A stretch of DNA of 64,000 nucleotides from Alloscardovia omnicolens DSM 21503 (lineage in GTDB: Bacteria > Actinomycetota > Actinomycetes > Actinomycetales > Bifidobacteriaceae): contig NZ_ATVB01000006.1 in the NCBI RefSeq assembly GCF_000420505.1, forward strand, positions 40,443 to 104,442, in the 5' to 3' direction. Both the position numbers and the translations under genes were made by a program. Shown here piece after piece: positions 9,240-18,768 of this stretch. How positions within the stretch are numbered: the first letter of the stretch is position 1; the number at the start of each line of letters is the position of its first letter. Below the pieces are notes generated by a model, which searched no databases, was not told where the DNA came from, and was given only the letters and a program-made list of their open reading frames with translations.

Positions 9240-9509
9240 TTACTCGTTTCCCTGCGTTCCTGCATTAGCTTGGAACTGGGCTTGAGATTCCTGAACCTCA
9301 TTAAGTTTTTTAGCTACTTCATCGAGCAGAGATTGCGCGTGCTTAGCGAGTGCTTCACCCAACTCCCATTGATACATGGAATCGTTAAGTTCCAAGCCGC
9401 CCGCTTCCAACTTCTGCACAACCTGAACAAGCTGATCTCGAGCTTGTTCATACGTCATATTTTCTATTGCTGAGAGCTGTTCGTCAGTTAAATGTGTATT
9501 GTTTGCCAT
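9240..9509 (-). CDS. xseB: Exodeoxyribonuclease VII small subunit
   Basis: An 89-residue, mostly helical protein with the XseB core LVQVVQKLEAGGLELNDSM, followed by the region that packs on the large subunit. Together with XseA it forms the enzyme that degrades single-stranded DNA to oligonucleotides in repair and recombination. It starts one base after the xseA stop, so translation is probably coupled. Length and sequence are typical of the family. Confidence 0.95.
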   Translation of the reverse strand: MANNTHLTDEQLSAIENMTYEQARDQLVQVVQKLEAGGLELNDSMYQWELGEALAKHAQSLLDEVAKKLNEVQESQAQFQANAGTQGNE

Positions 9510-9510
9510 G

Positions 9511-10791
9511 TTAGTCCTCCATTATTGTTTCGTTTACGGTAGCGTTGAGTTTGCCGCTCTTAAGCGTTACGCTTATGCCCTCGCCAGCTGTCAATGCGTT
9601 TGCAACATCAATAACCGTTCCATCTGCTTTTTGCACAACAGCATAGCCGCGGTTCAATGTGGACTGAGGAGATAGAGCGGTAAGTGTAGCGTGTAGTTTA
9701 TCGATAGTCGATGTGGCTTCAGCCGTCATAAAGTTCATTGCAGTATTCAGTCGCGTGCGAGCTTCCTTAACAAACTGCTGAGGTTTATCGAGAATAGACT
9801 GAGGATGCGTCAGGCTTGGACGTTGCGTGTAGGCAGATAAACGTTGCTGTTCAGTAGAAACCTTATTGTGCAGAGCGCCAAATATACGGGTTCGTGCTTC
9901 AGAAACAAGCGATAATTCCTCGCGCACATCCGGAACAATCCTTTTAGCTGCATCTGTTGGGGTAGAAGCGCGCAAATCAGCAGCCAAATCAATCAAGGTC
10001 CAGTCATCTTCGTGTCCGATAGCTGATACTAAAGGTGTAACGCAGTCTGCAGCCGCACGAACAACGCCTTCGTCCGAAAAACCAATCAAATCCTCAAAAG
10101 CACCGCCTCCGCGCGCAACAATAATAACATCCACAGAAGGGTCAGCATCTAACTGAGCTATCGCAGTAATCACTTCACTCGGACAGGACGGACCTTGCAC
10201 ATGCACATGCTGCACAGAAAACTCAATACTTGGCCAGCGCAAACGAGCGTTAGTAATAACATCGCCTTCAGCGCGCGCTCCAGGAGCACAAATCAAACCA
10301 ATGCGTTGCGGAAAAGCAGGGAGAGGAACCTTGCGGTCATCGTCAAACAGTCCTTCACCTTTGAGTTTCTTGCGTAACTGTTCAATCTGCTCCATGAGAC
10401 CGCCCTTGCCCACATGGTGAATCTCGTCAGCGCGAAAACTAAGCGAGGTGCGAGGCTGATACATATTCGCTTTGCCGTGAATAACAACTAAATCGCCTTG
10501 GGTAAATTTAGCTGCTTCATAGGCAGGGGCACCGAAGAAAACCACGTCCATCTGCGTTGTGGTTTGATTATCGCGCAAAGTCATATACACCTGACCTGCG
10601 CGGCGTGCATTAATCTGATGCACCTGACCAGTAATCCAAGCAGCAGGCCAACGATCCACAGCATCGGCAAACTTACTGCTGATAAGCGAAACTGGCCACG
10701 GATTATCTTTCGTAGTATCTCGTGCCATAGCAGGCAAGGGCTGCTGAGGCGATGAGCTGTGCGGATCTAACTGCTCGTAACTGTTCATCAT
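9511..10791 (-). CDS. xseA: Exodeoxyribonuclease VII large subunit
   Basis: 426 residues, catalytic subunit of exonuclease VII. An N-terminal OB-fold for single-stranded DNA (about residues 30-115, including ITGQVHQINARRAGQVYMTLRD) precedes the nuclease domain with RIGLICAPGARAEGDV and the conserved VIIVARGGGAFEDLIGF segment, then a long coiled-coil that binds XseB. The start at 10791 gives MMNSYEQ; a start one codon later is equally possible. It forms a two-gene operon with xseB and is divergent from the acetyltransferase at 10950. Confidence 0.95.
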   Translation of the reverse strand: MMNSYEQLDPHSSSPQQPLPAMARDTTKDNPWPVSLISSKFADAVDRWPAAWITGQVHQINARRAGQVYMTLRDNQTTTQMDVVFFGAPAYEAAKFTQGDLVVIHGKANMYQPRTSLSFRADEIHHVGKGGLMEQIEQLRKKLKGEGLFDDDRKVPLPAFPQRIGLICAPGARAEGDVITNARLRWPSIEFSVQHVHVQGPSCPSEVITAIAQLDADPSVDVIIVARGGGAFEDLIGFSDEGVVRAAADCVTPLVSAIGHEDDWTLIDLAADLRASTPTDAAKRIVPDVREELSLVSEARTRIFGALHNKVSTEQQRLSAYTQRPSLTHPQSILDKPQQFVKEARTRLNTAMNFMTAEATSTIDKLHATLTALSPQSTLNRGYAVVQKADGTVIDVANALTAGEGISVTLKSGKLNATVNETIMED

Positions 10792-10949
10792 GCTTCTAGG
10801 ATATTAGAGCAAGCTGACACGATGGCAAGGTTTATGAACGGTTGAGAAGCGCTCAAAGATCATGAAAAGAGATGCGCGTGTTTCGTGAGCATTGCGTGCA
10901 GTAGAATCAACAAACAGAAAATTGTATGAATGTTTAAGAAAGAACGCAT

Positions 10950-11513
10950 ATGAGCGAATTAACACAGCCGAGCCAGAACCTCATCTTACGACCAACCGAG
11001 CGTGGAGATGTGCCTGCAATCATGGTTATGGTCAACGCGGCTAAAGCTATGCTTAAAGCCGATAATAGCTCGCAATGGCAGAGCGGGTATCCCAACGAAT
11101 ACTCATTTTATGCAGATATTGATGCTGGGTCGAGCTTTGTTTTATGTGAAGAAAATGCTGGACAAGTGGTTGCTACAGCAAGTATTTCTTTTGGTGAGGA
11201 AGCCGGTTACAGTGCGCTGATTAGCGGAGAATGGGCATATCCTGAGGAAGAGTATGGTGATTATGCTGTGGTTCATCGCGTGGCAGTACATCCTGATTAT
11301 TGTGGACAGCACGTGGCAGATCAACTATTTTTAGCGCTTTTTGAGGTTATTATTCAGCAAGGTATTCGCACAGTGCGTGTAGATACACACCGCAAAAATC
11401 AGCGGATGCAAAACGTACTGGCTCGTTTAGGCTTTAGCGTGAGCGGCGAAATAACAGTAGATCATGATCCGCTCGACCCGAAACGCTTGTGCTGCGAGAA
11501 ATTACTGCGGTAG
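10950..11513 (+). CDS. GNAT-family N-acetyltransferase
   Basis: 187 residues with the GNAT fold. The acetyl-CoA binding motif A is seen as HRVAVHPDYCGQHVADQLF, followed by TVRVDTHRKNQRMQNVLARLGF, the motif B region with the Asn-rich helix typical of the family. The N-terminus (LRPTERGDVPAIMVMVNAAK) is also characteristic. The substrate cannot be deduced; this subgroup is often annotated as a generic or RimI-like acetyltransferase. It stands alone between divergent xseA and the ileS leader. Confidence 0.85.
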   Translation: MSELTQPSQNLILRPTERGDVPAIMVMVNAAKAMLKADNSSQWQSGYPNEYSFYADIDAGSSFVLCEENAGQVVATASISFGEEAGYSALISGEWAYPEEEYGDYAVVHRVAVHPDYCGQHVADQLFLALFEVIIQQGIRTVRVDTHRKNQRMQNVLARLGFSVSGEITVDHDPLDPKRLCCEKLLR

Positions 11514-11689
11514 GTGTTTTTATATGAAGCGCGCTGAGAGAGCGTTCTGAGAGAGAGCGTGCTGATAGCTTATAGTAAGTGCGCGCGAAAGTTCCGGAGA
11601 AAAGTTTCAAAGAAAAACGCGCAGTATCTTAAAATCGCTCGGCTTTGCTATCATATGCAACCAGAAGTTAGTTCTGCTAAGTAAAACGC

Positions 11690-11990
11690 TCGGCAGAAGA
11701 GACAGCTAACGACCATGATCCGTTATCAGCGGGGAGTCATCGGAAGAAAAACCGTGCTTGTGCGGCTTAACGAACAGAACAAAGCGATATGCTTGAACAG
11801 TTCGTTGCTCAAAGCTTCAAAAGCGGTTGATTAGACCCGACGGAGCAGACCGGATTCTGTGAAGAGGTACTGTGCAGTCTCGGCGCAGTGCAACCGAGGT
11901 GGTACCGCGGGGTGTAAAAGTTGAAGCTGGCATAAGCAGAAGCTTTCGCACATCGTCCTCACGTGAATACAGGTAGCGAAATTTCGCACC
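11690..11990 (+). promoter_or_regulatory. T-box leader of ileS
   Basis: The conserved T-box sequence appears as AGGTGGTACCGCGG at 11897-11910, in an antiterminator-like fold about 125 nt before the ileS start. Upstream (11690-11800) lies a structured region with a plausible isoleucine specifier ATC near 11717. There is no terminator with a T tract between the T-box and the coding region, so regulation is probably translational, as known for actinobacterial ileS T-boxes: uncharged tRNA-Ile would free the ribosome-binding site. The exact borders of stem I were not resolved. The 11514-11690 stretch holds only GAGAGAGCG-type repeats. Confidence 0.85.
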
Positions 11991-12035
11991 ACATATGAAG
12001 TGAACAAACATGAGTTTTCACGAGAGGCGAGGCGC

Positions 12036-15000
12036 ATGAGTAATCGCGTTTATCCTAAGGCAGTGACTGATAGGGAATTTGAAACTATCACTCCTAGCCC
12101 TCATTTCCCAGCTATGGAAGAGTCTGTTCTCAAGTATTGGGATGTAGACGATACTTTCCGTCGTTCTATTGCACAGCGAGACAGCGGCAATGCTAACGAT
12201 GAATTCGTCTTCTTTGATGGTCCTCCATTTGCTAATGGTCTGCCACATTATGGTCATTTGCTCACCGGCTATGCTAAGGACGTTATTCCTCGTTTCCACA
12301 CTATGTTGGGCAAGAAAGTTAACCGTGTTTTCGGTTGGGATACTCACGGTTTGCCTGCAGAGTTGGAAGCTGAAAAGGAATTAGGTATTACCGATAAATC
12401 TCAGATTGATGAGATGGGTATTAAAGCTTTTAACGAGGCTTGCCGTCGTTCCGTGCTGAAGTATACGCAGGAATGGAAGGATTACATTCATCGTCAGGCT
12501 CGCTGGGTTGATTTTGATCACGGCTATAAGACGCTGAACGTGTCGTATATGGAGTCTGTGATTTGGGCTTTTAAGCAGCTTTATGATCGCGATCTCGCTT
12601 ATCAGGGCTTCCGCGTTCTGCCTTACTGCTGGAAAGATGAAACACCTCTGTCTGCGCATGAGTTGCGTATGGATGCAGATGTGTATCAAGACCGTACCGA
12701 TAACACGCTGTCTGTGGCTATGAAGCTGCGCGACGAAGATGCCTATGTTGTTATTTGGACAACAACTGCATGGACTATTCCTAACAACTTAGCTATTGTT
12801 GTGGGTAAAGACATCGATTATGTGCTGGTAGAGCCTGTTGAGGGCGCTTTTGCTGGTAAGAAGATGTATTTTGCTAAGGATTTGGTAGCTAACTTCGCCA
12901 AGGAACTGGGCGAAGACTACAAGGTTGTGAAGGAACTTAAAGGTTCGGAGCTTGTGGGTCGCCGCTATTATCCTGCTTTTGATTACTTCTTGGATGGTTC
13001 CTTAACTGATCCTGAAGGTAAAGCTAACGAAGATGAAAATGCCTTTACTATTTATGCTGCTGATTACGTGGCAACAACAGAAGGTACCGGTTTAGTTCAT
13101 CAGGCTGTATATGGTGAGGACGATATTAATACATTGAACGCTCACCATGTGCGCACATACGATTACTTGGATGAGCACGCTCAGTTCTTGGATGTTATTC
13201 CTGATTACGCAGGTATGCATGTTTTCGACGCTAATAAGCCAATTACGCGCGATTTGCGTGCTGGCTCTGGTCCGCTTGAGCGCGTGCCAGAAGAGCGTCG
13301 TGCTTTTATTGTTCAGGAAAAGTCACACGTTCACAGCTATCCTCACTGCTGGCGTTGCGGTAATCCTTTGATTTACAAGCCTGTATCGTCTTGGTTCGTT
13401 TCTGTGACCAAGATTAAAGAGCGTCTGCTCGAACTCAATCAGGATGTTAACTGGATCCCGGATAACGTGAAAGACGGTCAGTTCGGTAAGTGGCTCGAGA
13501 ATGCGCGCGACTGGTCCATTTCTCGTAACCGTTACTGGGGTAGCCCAATTCCTGTGTGGGTTTCGGACGATCCGAAGTATCCTCATGTAGATGTTTATGG
13601 TTCTTTGGAAGAACTTAAGCGTGACTTTGGTAAGTATCCAACTGATGACGAGGGCAATATTAACTTGCATCGTCCGTGGATTGATGAGCTGACCCGTCCA
13701 AACCCTGCAGATCCAACCGGTAAGTCGCACATGCGCCGTATTGAGGATGTGTTGGACTGCTGGTTCGAATCTGGTTCTATGCCATTTGCTCAGTTCCATT
13801 ATCCTTTCGAAAATAAGGATTACTTCGAAGAGCATATGCCGTCCGACTTCGTCGTAGAGTATATTGGTCAGACCCGCGGCTGGTTCTACGTAATGCTTAT
13901 TATGAACGGCGCTTTGTTCGATAAGGCTCCATTCAAGAACGTAATGTGCCACGGTATTGTGCTTGGTGATGATGGTCAGAAGATGTCGAAGCATTTGCGC
14001 AACTACCCAGACGTAAACGGCGTATTTAACGAGTATGGTTCGGACGCTATGCGCTGGTTCCTGATGAGCTCGCCAATTCTGCGCGGCGGAAACCTAATTG
14101 TTACTGCAGACGGCATTCGCGATACTGTTCGTCAAATTATGTTGCCTTTGTGGTCCACATATTATTTCTTCAGTTTGTATGCCAATGCTGCGAACAGTGG
14201 CGAAGGTTTCGATGCGCGACAGGTGTGCGCCGACGAAGTGCATGACTTGCCTCATATGGATCGTTATCTGTTGGCTCGTACCCGAACTCTCGTAGAGAGT
14301 ACGCAAAAGCACTTGCAAGATTACGGCGTTGCCGATGCTTGCGCGGACGTGGCTGATTATATTGATATTTTGACCAATTGGTATGTGCGTAACACTCGTG
14401 ACCGCTTCTGGAATGAAGATGAGAACGCTTTCAATACGTTGTATACCGCTTTGGAAGTTCTCGCTCGTGTGATGGCTCCACTTGCCCCGATGGAAGCAGA
14501 AACAGTATGGCGTGGCCTGACCGGTGGTGAATCCGTACATTTGGCTGACTGGCCATTCTTGACGGATGAAGAAAGCGAGAAGTCAACAGAATTGGGCGAT
14601 GCGCTCAAGGCTGATGACGACCTCGTACGCACCATGGATAAGGTACGCGAAGTAGTATCCAGCACACTCAGCTTGCGTAAGGCTCAGAAGATTCGCGTTC
14701 GCCAGCCATTGGCACAGCTGACCGTTGTGGCAGACAATGTTGACGCAGTACGCGAATATGAAGAGCTGCTCGAATCTGAGCTGAACGTAAAGCAGATCCA
14801 GTACACCACCCTCGAAAATGCTGGTGACCACGGTTTGCGCGTAGTCAACGAATTGCGCGTGAACGCACGTGCTGCAGGACCTCGATTGGGTAAGAATGTT
14901 CAGTTTGCTATTCGCGCTTCTAAGTCGGGTGCATGGCATGTGAACGAAGAAGGTATGCCAGTTGTTGACGCTCAAGGTGTTGACGGCGGTATTGCTTTGG

Positions 15001-15359
15001 TAGAAGGTGAATACGAGCTGATTTCTCGCGTAGAAGCTGCAGAAGGCGGAGCTGACGAAGCAAGCTCTGTGTCCGCATCTTTGCCAACAGGCGGTTTCGT
15101 ACTTCTCGACACCACTTTAACCGATGACTTGCTGGCAGAAGGTTACGCTCGCGATGCAATTCGCAGTGTTCAAGACGCACGAAAAGCTGCAGATCTTGAT
15201 ATTTCTGACCGCATTAGCTTGGTTCTTACCGCTCCAGCTGCAGACGCAGACAAGCTCAAGCAGTTCGAAGAGCTGATTTCCACTGAAACTCTCGCAACCA
15301 GCTTCAGCGTGAATGTTGCTGATGTACAAGAGCTTGAGGTGAAAGTGGAGAAGGCTTAG
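12036..15359 (+). CDS. ileS: Isoleucyl-tRNA synthetase
   Basis: Charges tRNA-Ile. I prefer the ATG at 12036 (GAGAGGCGAGG upstream, 1107 residues) to a GTG at 12000. The class I signature is PPFANGLPHYGH near the N-terminus and the KMSKS loop reads KMSKH. The editing (CP1) domain with TTAWTIPNNLAI lies between them. The length and the HYGH/KMSKH forms fit the eukaryotic-like IleS type found in many actinobacteria. The C-terminal anticodon-binding region is complete. Expression is controlled by the T-box leader just upstream. Confidence 0.96.
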   Translation: MSNRVYPKAVTDREFETITPSPHFPAMEESVLKYWDVDDTFRRSIAQRDSGNANDEFVFFDGPPFANGLPHYGHLLTGYAKDVIPRFHTMLGKKVNRVFGWDTHGLPAELEAEKELGITDKSQIDEMGIKAFNEACRRSVLKYTQEWKDYIHRQARWVDFDHGYKTLNVSYMESVIWAFKQLYDRDLAYQGFRVLPYCWKDETPLSAHELRMDADVYQDRTDNTLSVAMKLRDEDAYVVIWTTTAWTIPNNLAIVVGKDIDYVLVEPVEGAFAGKKMYFAKDLVANFAKELGEDYKVVKELKGSELVGRRYYPAFDYFLDGSLTDPEGKANEDENAFTIYAADYVATTEGTGLVHQAVYGEDDINTLNAHHVRTYDYLDEHAQFLDVIPDYAGMHVFDANKPITRDLRAGSGPLERVPEERRAFIVQEKSHVHSYPHCWRCGNPLIYKPVSSWFVSVTKIKERLLELNQDVNWIPDNVKDGQFGKWLENARDWSISRNRYWGSPIPVWVSDDPKYPHVDVYGSLEELKRDFGKYPTDDEGNINLHRPWIDELTRPNPADPTGKSHMRRIEDVLDCWFESGSMPFAQFHYPFENKDYFEEHMPSDFVVEYIGQTRGWFYVMLIMNGALFDKAPFKNVMCHGIVLGDDGQKMSKHLRNYPDVNGVFNEYGSDAMRWFLMSSPILRGGNLIVTADGIRDTVRQIMLPLWSTYYFFSLYANAANSGEGFDARQVCADEVHDLPHMDRYLLARTRTLVESTQKHLQDYGVADACADVADYIDILTNWYVRNTRDRFWNEDENAFNTLYTALEVLARVMAPLAPMEAETVWRGLTGGESVHLADWPFLTDEESEKSTELGDALKADDDLVRTMDKVREVVSSTLSLRKAQKIRVRQPLAQLTVVADNVDAVREYEELLESELNVKQIQYTTLENAGDHGLRVVNELRVNARAAGPRLGKNVQFAIRASKSGAWHVNEEGMPVVDAQGVDGGIALVEGEYELISRVEAAEGGADEASSVSASLPTGGFVLLDTTLTDDLLAEGYARDAIRSVQDARKAADLDISDRISLVLTAPAADADKLKQFEELISTETLATSFSVNVADVQELEVKVEKA

Positions 15360-15384
15360 GTATTAGCTTTATAGCAAGTTAGGC

Positions 15385-15450
15385 AAGCCTCGCGCTCGCT
15401 GTTCTCTCCTGTGTCTGACTGGGGAGGGCAGCGGCGCGGGCTTCGTTGTT
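15385..15450 (+). terminator. Long hairpin terminator after ileS
   Basis: AAGCC and CGCGC plus CGCTG (from 15385) pair with CAGCG, GCGCG and GGCTT (to 15443) with two single-T bulges and an inner CTCTCC/GGGGAG helix, followed by CGTTGTT. A second small hairpin, CGGGAGA/TCTCCCG, follows at 15479-15497. Confidence 0.6.
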
Positions 15451-15512
15451 GCGAATTTGAGTTGTCAATTTGGGAAACGCGGGAGATATGTTCTCCCGAG
15501 AGTGATATACTA

Positions 15513-15604
15513 AAAGAGCTAATTCACAGTAAGGGCGGACTCGTTAGCCGCCTTGAATGCTAAGCAGGAAACTGCAGGGGAGGCTTTGCCTCCCCGTTTT
15601 TCTG
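15513..15604 (+). ncRNA. Candidate small structured RNA ending in an intrinsic terminator
   Basis: A -10-like TATACT at 15506-15511 is followed by about 90 nt with a GGCGG/CCGCC hairpin (near 15533-15552), a small GCAG/CTGC hairpin and a textbook terminator GGGGAGGC-TTT-GCCTCCCC with TTTTT (15577-15602). The ileS transcript already has its own terminator, so this second one implies a separate short transcript. No -35 box is clear and I do not recognise the family. It could instead be a second terminator region of ileS. Confidence 0.45.
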
Positions 15605-15814
15605 ATATGCCCCAATTAGGGTTATTCGCCATTTCGTGTGTCTGTGGGAGTGGTGTGTGTTGCTTCGTTTTTGTTAGATTGTTTGGTTTGGGTAGCGTGT
15701 GGGAGTGTGGAATTCGTCCCAGTCGATGCCTGTGCCATACGTTTGTGGTATGCCGTATATATCGTGTCTGACATCACTTTGGCATTACCATGCGTGCTGG
15801 TATAACTTGTCGAG

Positions 15815-16198
15815 CTAGTCAGTGGTTATAGCGTGGTAAACAAGCCATTGGTCGTTCTGGGGATACTGGGTGCGTTGATGACAATACCAGCACACAGCGG
15901 TGATTCGTTTGAATAAACTCAACCCTCTATGATCATGTAACATTTGGCGTATACCCGCGTTAAATGAATCGTTTCTATTATTCGTTGATGGAGCATAATC
16001 AAATTGAAGGAACGTGAATAATTGTTGTTCTTTGATTCTACGGTCAAGTATTCTGCGTGCCTTAATCAGTCTTTCGTGATAATCGTGCCATGACCCGTCC
16101 TGGTACCTGCTTTTGACCTATAGCCCTGTTTTCCCGCTCGAGGTTATACCGTTCTTCTTCATAAGCGTGTGCCATAAATCGCATAATGGTCGTTGCAT
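15815..16198 (-). pseudogene. IS1249-like (IS256 group) transposase relic
   Basis: On the minus strand, ATG at 16198 (AAAGGGGG before it) opens MQRPLCDLWHTLMKKNGITSSGKT, like the zinc-ribbon-type N-terminus of IS1249 transposases. An in-frame TAG follows, and the frame continues with VKSRYQDGSWHDYHERL and then the C-terminal signature APSTNNRNDSF, RQMLHDHRGLSLFKRITAV, before TAG at 15815-15817. The whole catalytic middle is missing, so the element is dead. Terminal inverted repeats were not identified. The remaining sequence from 15605 to 16535 shows no other gene. Confidence 0.72.
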
Positions 16199-16535
16199 AC
16201 CCCCTTTATACAACCCAGAGCATGAAAACACTGACAAGCCAACAAAATCAGCACGTCCCAGCATATTACAGACACGCATTATGGCTAAGTGTCATGGTCA
16301 ATCATGCAACCATGAACACCTCTCAAACACACACAAAAACAAGACCTAAGACAACAAAACAGACACACAAAATGGTGTATAACCCGTTACATTTTTCTTT
16401 TTGGCACAGAAATTCAACGAGCACTTGTATAAGTGAGTCGGTGGGCTGAACTGCACCCCCTTCGTTAGGATAAAAGAATAGAGGGAGAGTTTCTCGACTG
16501 CAACGTTTAGGAACTCATGAGAAGAAGGTAGAGTT

Positions 16536-18530
16536 ATGACTCATCAACAATTATCGACGCTAAAAGCATTGCGCATGATATGTGTCCGTCTAGCTACGGT
16601 GCTTTTCGTTTTCTCGTCTTCGGCTTATGCGCACCTCATGTTGCCTTTGCGGCTAATGAAGTGAATAAAGTTGAAGATGGAGCATACGAGAATAGCTATG
16701 ATGCACAGATAGAAACACAGAACCCGTTTCCACAGATTATTAGTGACGATGAAGTAAATGCTCATATTGAAGCAATCAAGGCATATGAAGGCAAAGATGC
16801 TTATAATTTTGAACGGTACCGATTAGACAAATTTTTGATTACGTATCTTGATAATTCTACTGAATTATTAGACCATACTGAGTATCGCACTCGTTTGAAT
16901 AATAGACAGTTCGATGTGACAACCATTCGTTCAGTCGATTACTATACGATTTTTGTTCCTTATGCTGACGACAATCACGATATGGTTCATAAGAAATTTA
17001 TTTTTGGTGGATGGACATATAACCGTCGTGCAGTTCGTGGCAATGATGGGGAATGATCATCGACAAATTCGTTGGTTAAGAAGAAAACGGCAGCGGAGGA
17101 AGCGATGAATCTCTCAGCGTCGAGTGGAACGGTAATAAACTCAATAGCACCTATAAAAACCATCAAGATGGTACAGGTAATATTGTCAGCGTAAATCTCA
17201 TATATCAGCGTGGGTATAAAACTGTTATGCCGCAATATATACATTCGAAACATACAATAGCTAACGGTAGCTTACCGGGAAGAACGCTGTATGCGTCAAG
17301 TTCTATGGGCTTCCGCGGTACGAATATGTATATCGGATCTATGAACAACAGGGACAGCATTAAAGCCGGAACAAGTATTTTCCGCTCGTACTATAGCTCA
17401 CACAGTTCAGAACATATTTCTTTTGTTGATGATTTTGAATATAGAAAAGCTCGTCATCTCCCTATAACAAATCTTATTGAAGGACGCAGTAAAGATACTG
17501 CTCTTTTCTCTGATGCTGCGCACACTCCTATCGTGCAAGATGATGGTAAAGACTTTGAAGCATTAGCGAGTCCACTGAATCTACATGGCGTAGTAGAAAT
17601 GGGAACTCCGAAAGATGATAGTTCTGGTTGGAGTGAGAACGGAAATAGTGATCGACGTTTTAGTGTGCTCGCTCCCGAAGCTCATTTCCCAGGATATGCT
17701 AATTTTCGTGAGTCCTATCTGAAATATCAGGGCTGGTCAACAGGTGTTACTCCTACAGAAATGGAAATAATTCCTAATGCTGAAGACACTCCAGGCGATA
17801 CGAATTATCTGCTTTTCTCCACAGTCAAGTCAACACTATCAGATATAGCCAGTGAGAAAGATATTCCTGGATACGTTTACGTAGGTGAAGATATAGATGC
17901 AGTTCATGACTATGGTTCTTACGCAACGCGAACGAACGGCTATATTATGCCGGCCATCAATGCTACTACGCTCGTACTGCTGATAATAAAGGAGTGCTCA
18001 TTAAAGATAAACTTGTATCTGATAAAGATGGCATGACTCACTTAGCATCGCAACCGTTAGATTACGATCAGCTGTCTAAGCTAATTGCGGATAACGAAGC
18101 TATAAAAGAGAAAAAAGTGGCGATTGATAGCAACTATTTTACCTTAACTGATAAGCGGACTGTCACTTCCGATGAAGATCAAGGTAATACCTATCTTTTC
18201 CCAAGTACATATGTTTTGAAAGAAACACAGGCACCAAAGGGATACGTTGCTTCATATGATATTGAATTTGAAGTTCCTGTTAATAAGGATAAAAGTGATG
18301 ATGCTCTTGTGATTCAGGCGGAGAATAAGAAGAAGCCTGAACCGACTCCCGAACCGACACCTCACCCGGTGCCAACAGACAATCCACAACCGAAGACTGA
18401 AAAATCGAAGCCAAAGATTTTGGCACACACTGGAAGCGGTTCGGCTGTGCAGCTGGCTCTCGTTGCTGTTCTAGCTAGCATCGCAACTGCTTGTGTTTCT
18501 CTTCGAATGGCTCGCCGATTGACTTACTAA
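16536..18530 (+). pseudogene. Sortase-anchored SpaA/Cna-B-type surface protein, frameshifted
   Basis: ATG at 16536 starts a signal peptide (MTHQQLSTLKALRMICVRL then a hydrophobic run to SSSAYA), but the frame ends after about 42 codons. The mature sequence continues in another frame from about 16640 (AFAANEVNKVED) to a TGA at 17054. Homologous sequence resumes in a third frame at about 17085, through the start at 17227, to about 17950. A last shift leads to the C-terminus with YVLKETQAPKGYVASYD, a Cna-B/SpaA signature, a Pro-Thr-rich wall spacer, the sorting signal LAHTG (a variant LPxTG), a hydrophobic helix and RMARRLTY. The parent was roughly a 660-residue wall-linked adhesin or pilin-like protein. 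At least three frameshifts make it non-functional. No sortase gene is nearby. Confidence 0.8.
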
Positions 18531-18574
18531 GTACATCGTACGTATTTGCCAGATGTGTACTCAGTCGAGAAAAG

Positions 18575-18622
18575 CTCCTTCTTCTCTTCCTTTGCATAGG
18601 TGAAGAGAAGAAGGAGGTTTTT
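18575..18622 (+). terminator. Strong intrinsic terminator
   Basis: CTCCTTCTTCTCTTC (18575-18589) pairs perfectly with GAAGAGAAGAAGGAG (18602-18616) and is followed by GTTTTTG. It terminates the surface-protein pseudogene. Confidence 0.9.
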
Positions 18623-18768
18623 GTGCGCAAGTGTCAGCTACATGTATGTGGTGAGGGTCACAATGTGGACTATTCATAACACGCGGGTCACGGTTGTGCC
18701 ATAGTAACACTGCCAATGGCTAAAACATACACATTTATGTTCACGGAAAGAACAAGGAGATGGGGTCC

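Noticed and set aside
15553..15771. 72-codon frame over the candidate RNA terminator
   Set aside because: It runs through a perfect terminator hairpin and has no family resemblance or ribosome-binding site.
16536..18530. Phase-variable adhesin
   Set aside because: The shifts are not in long homopolymers or short tandem repeats, and three separate lesions suggest decay.
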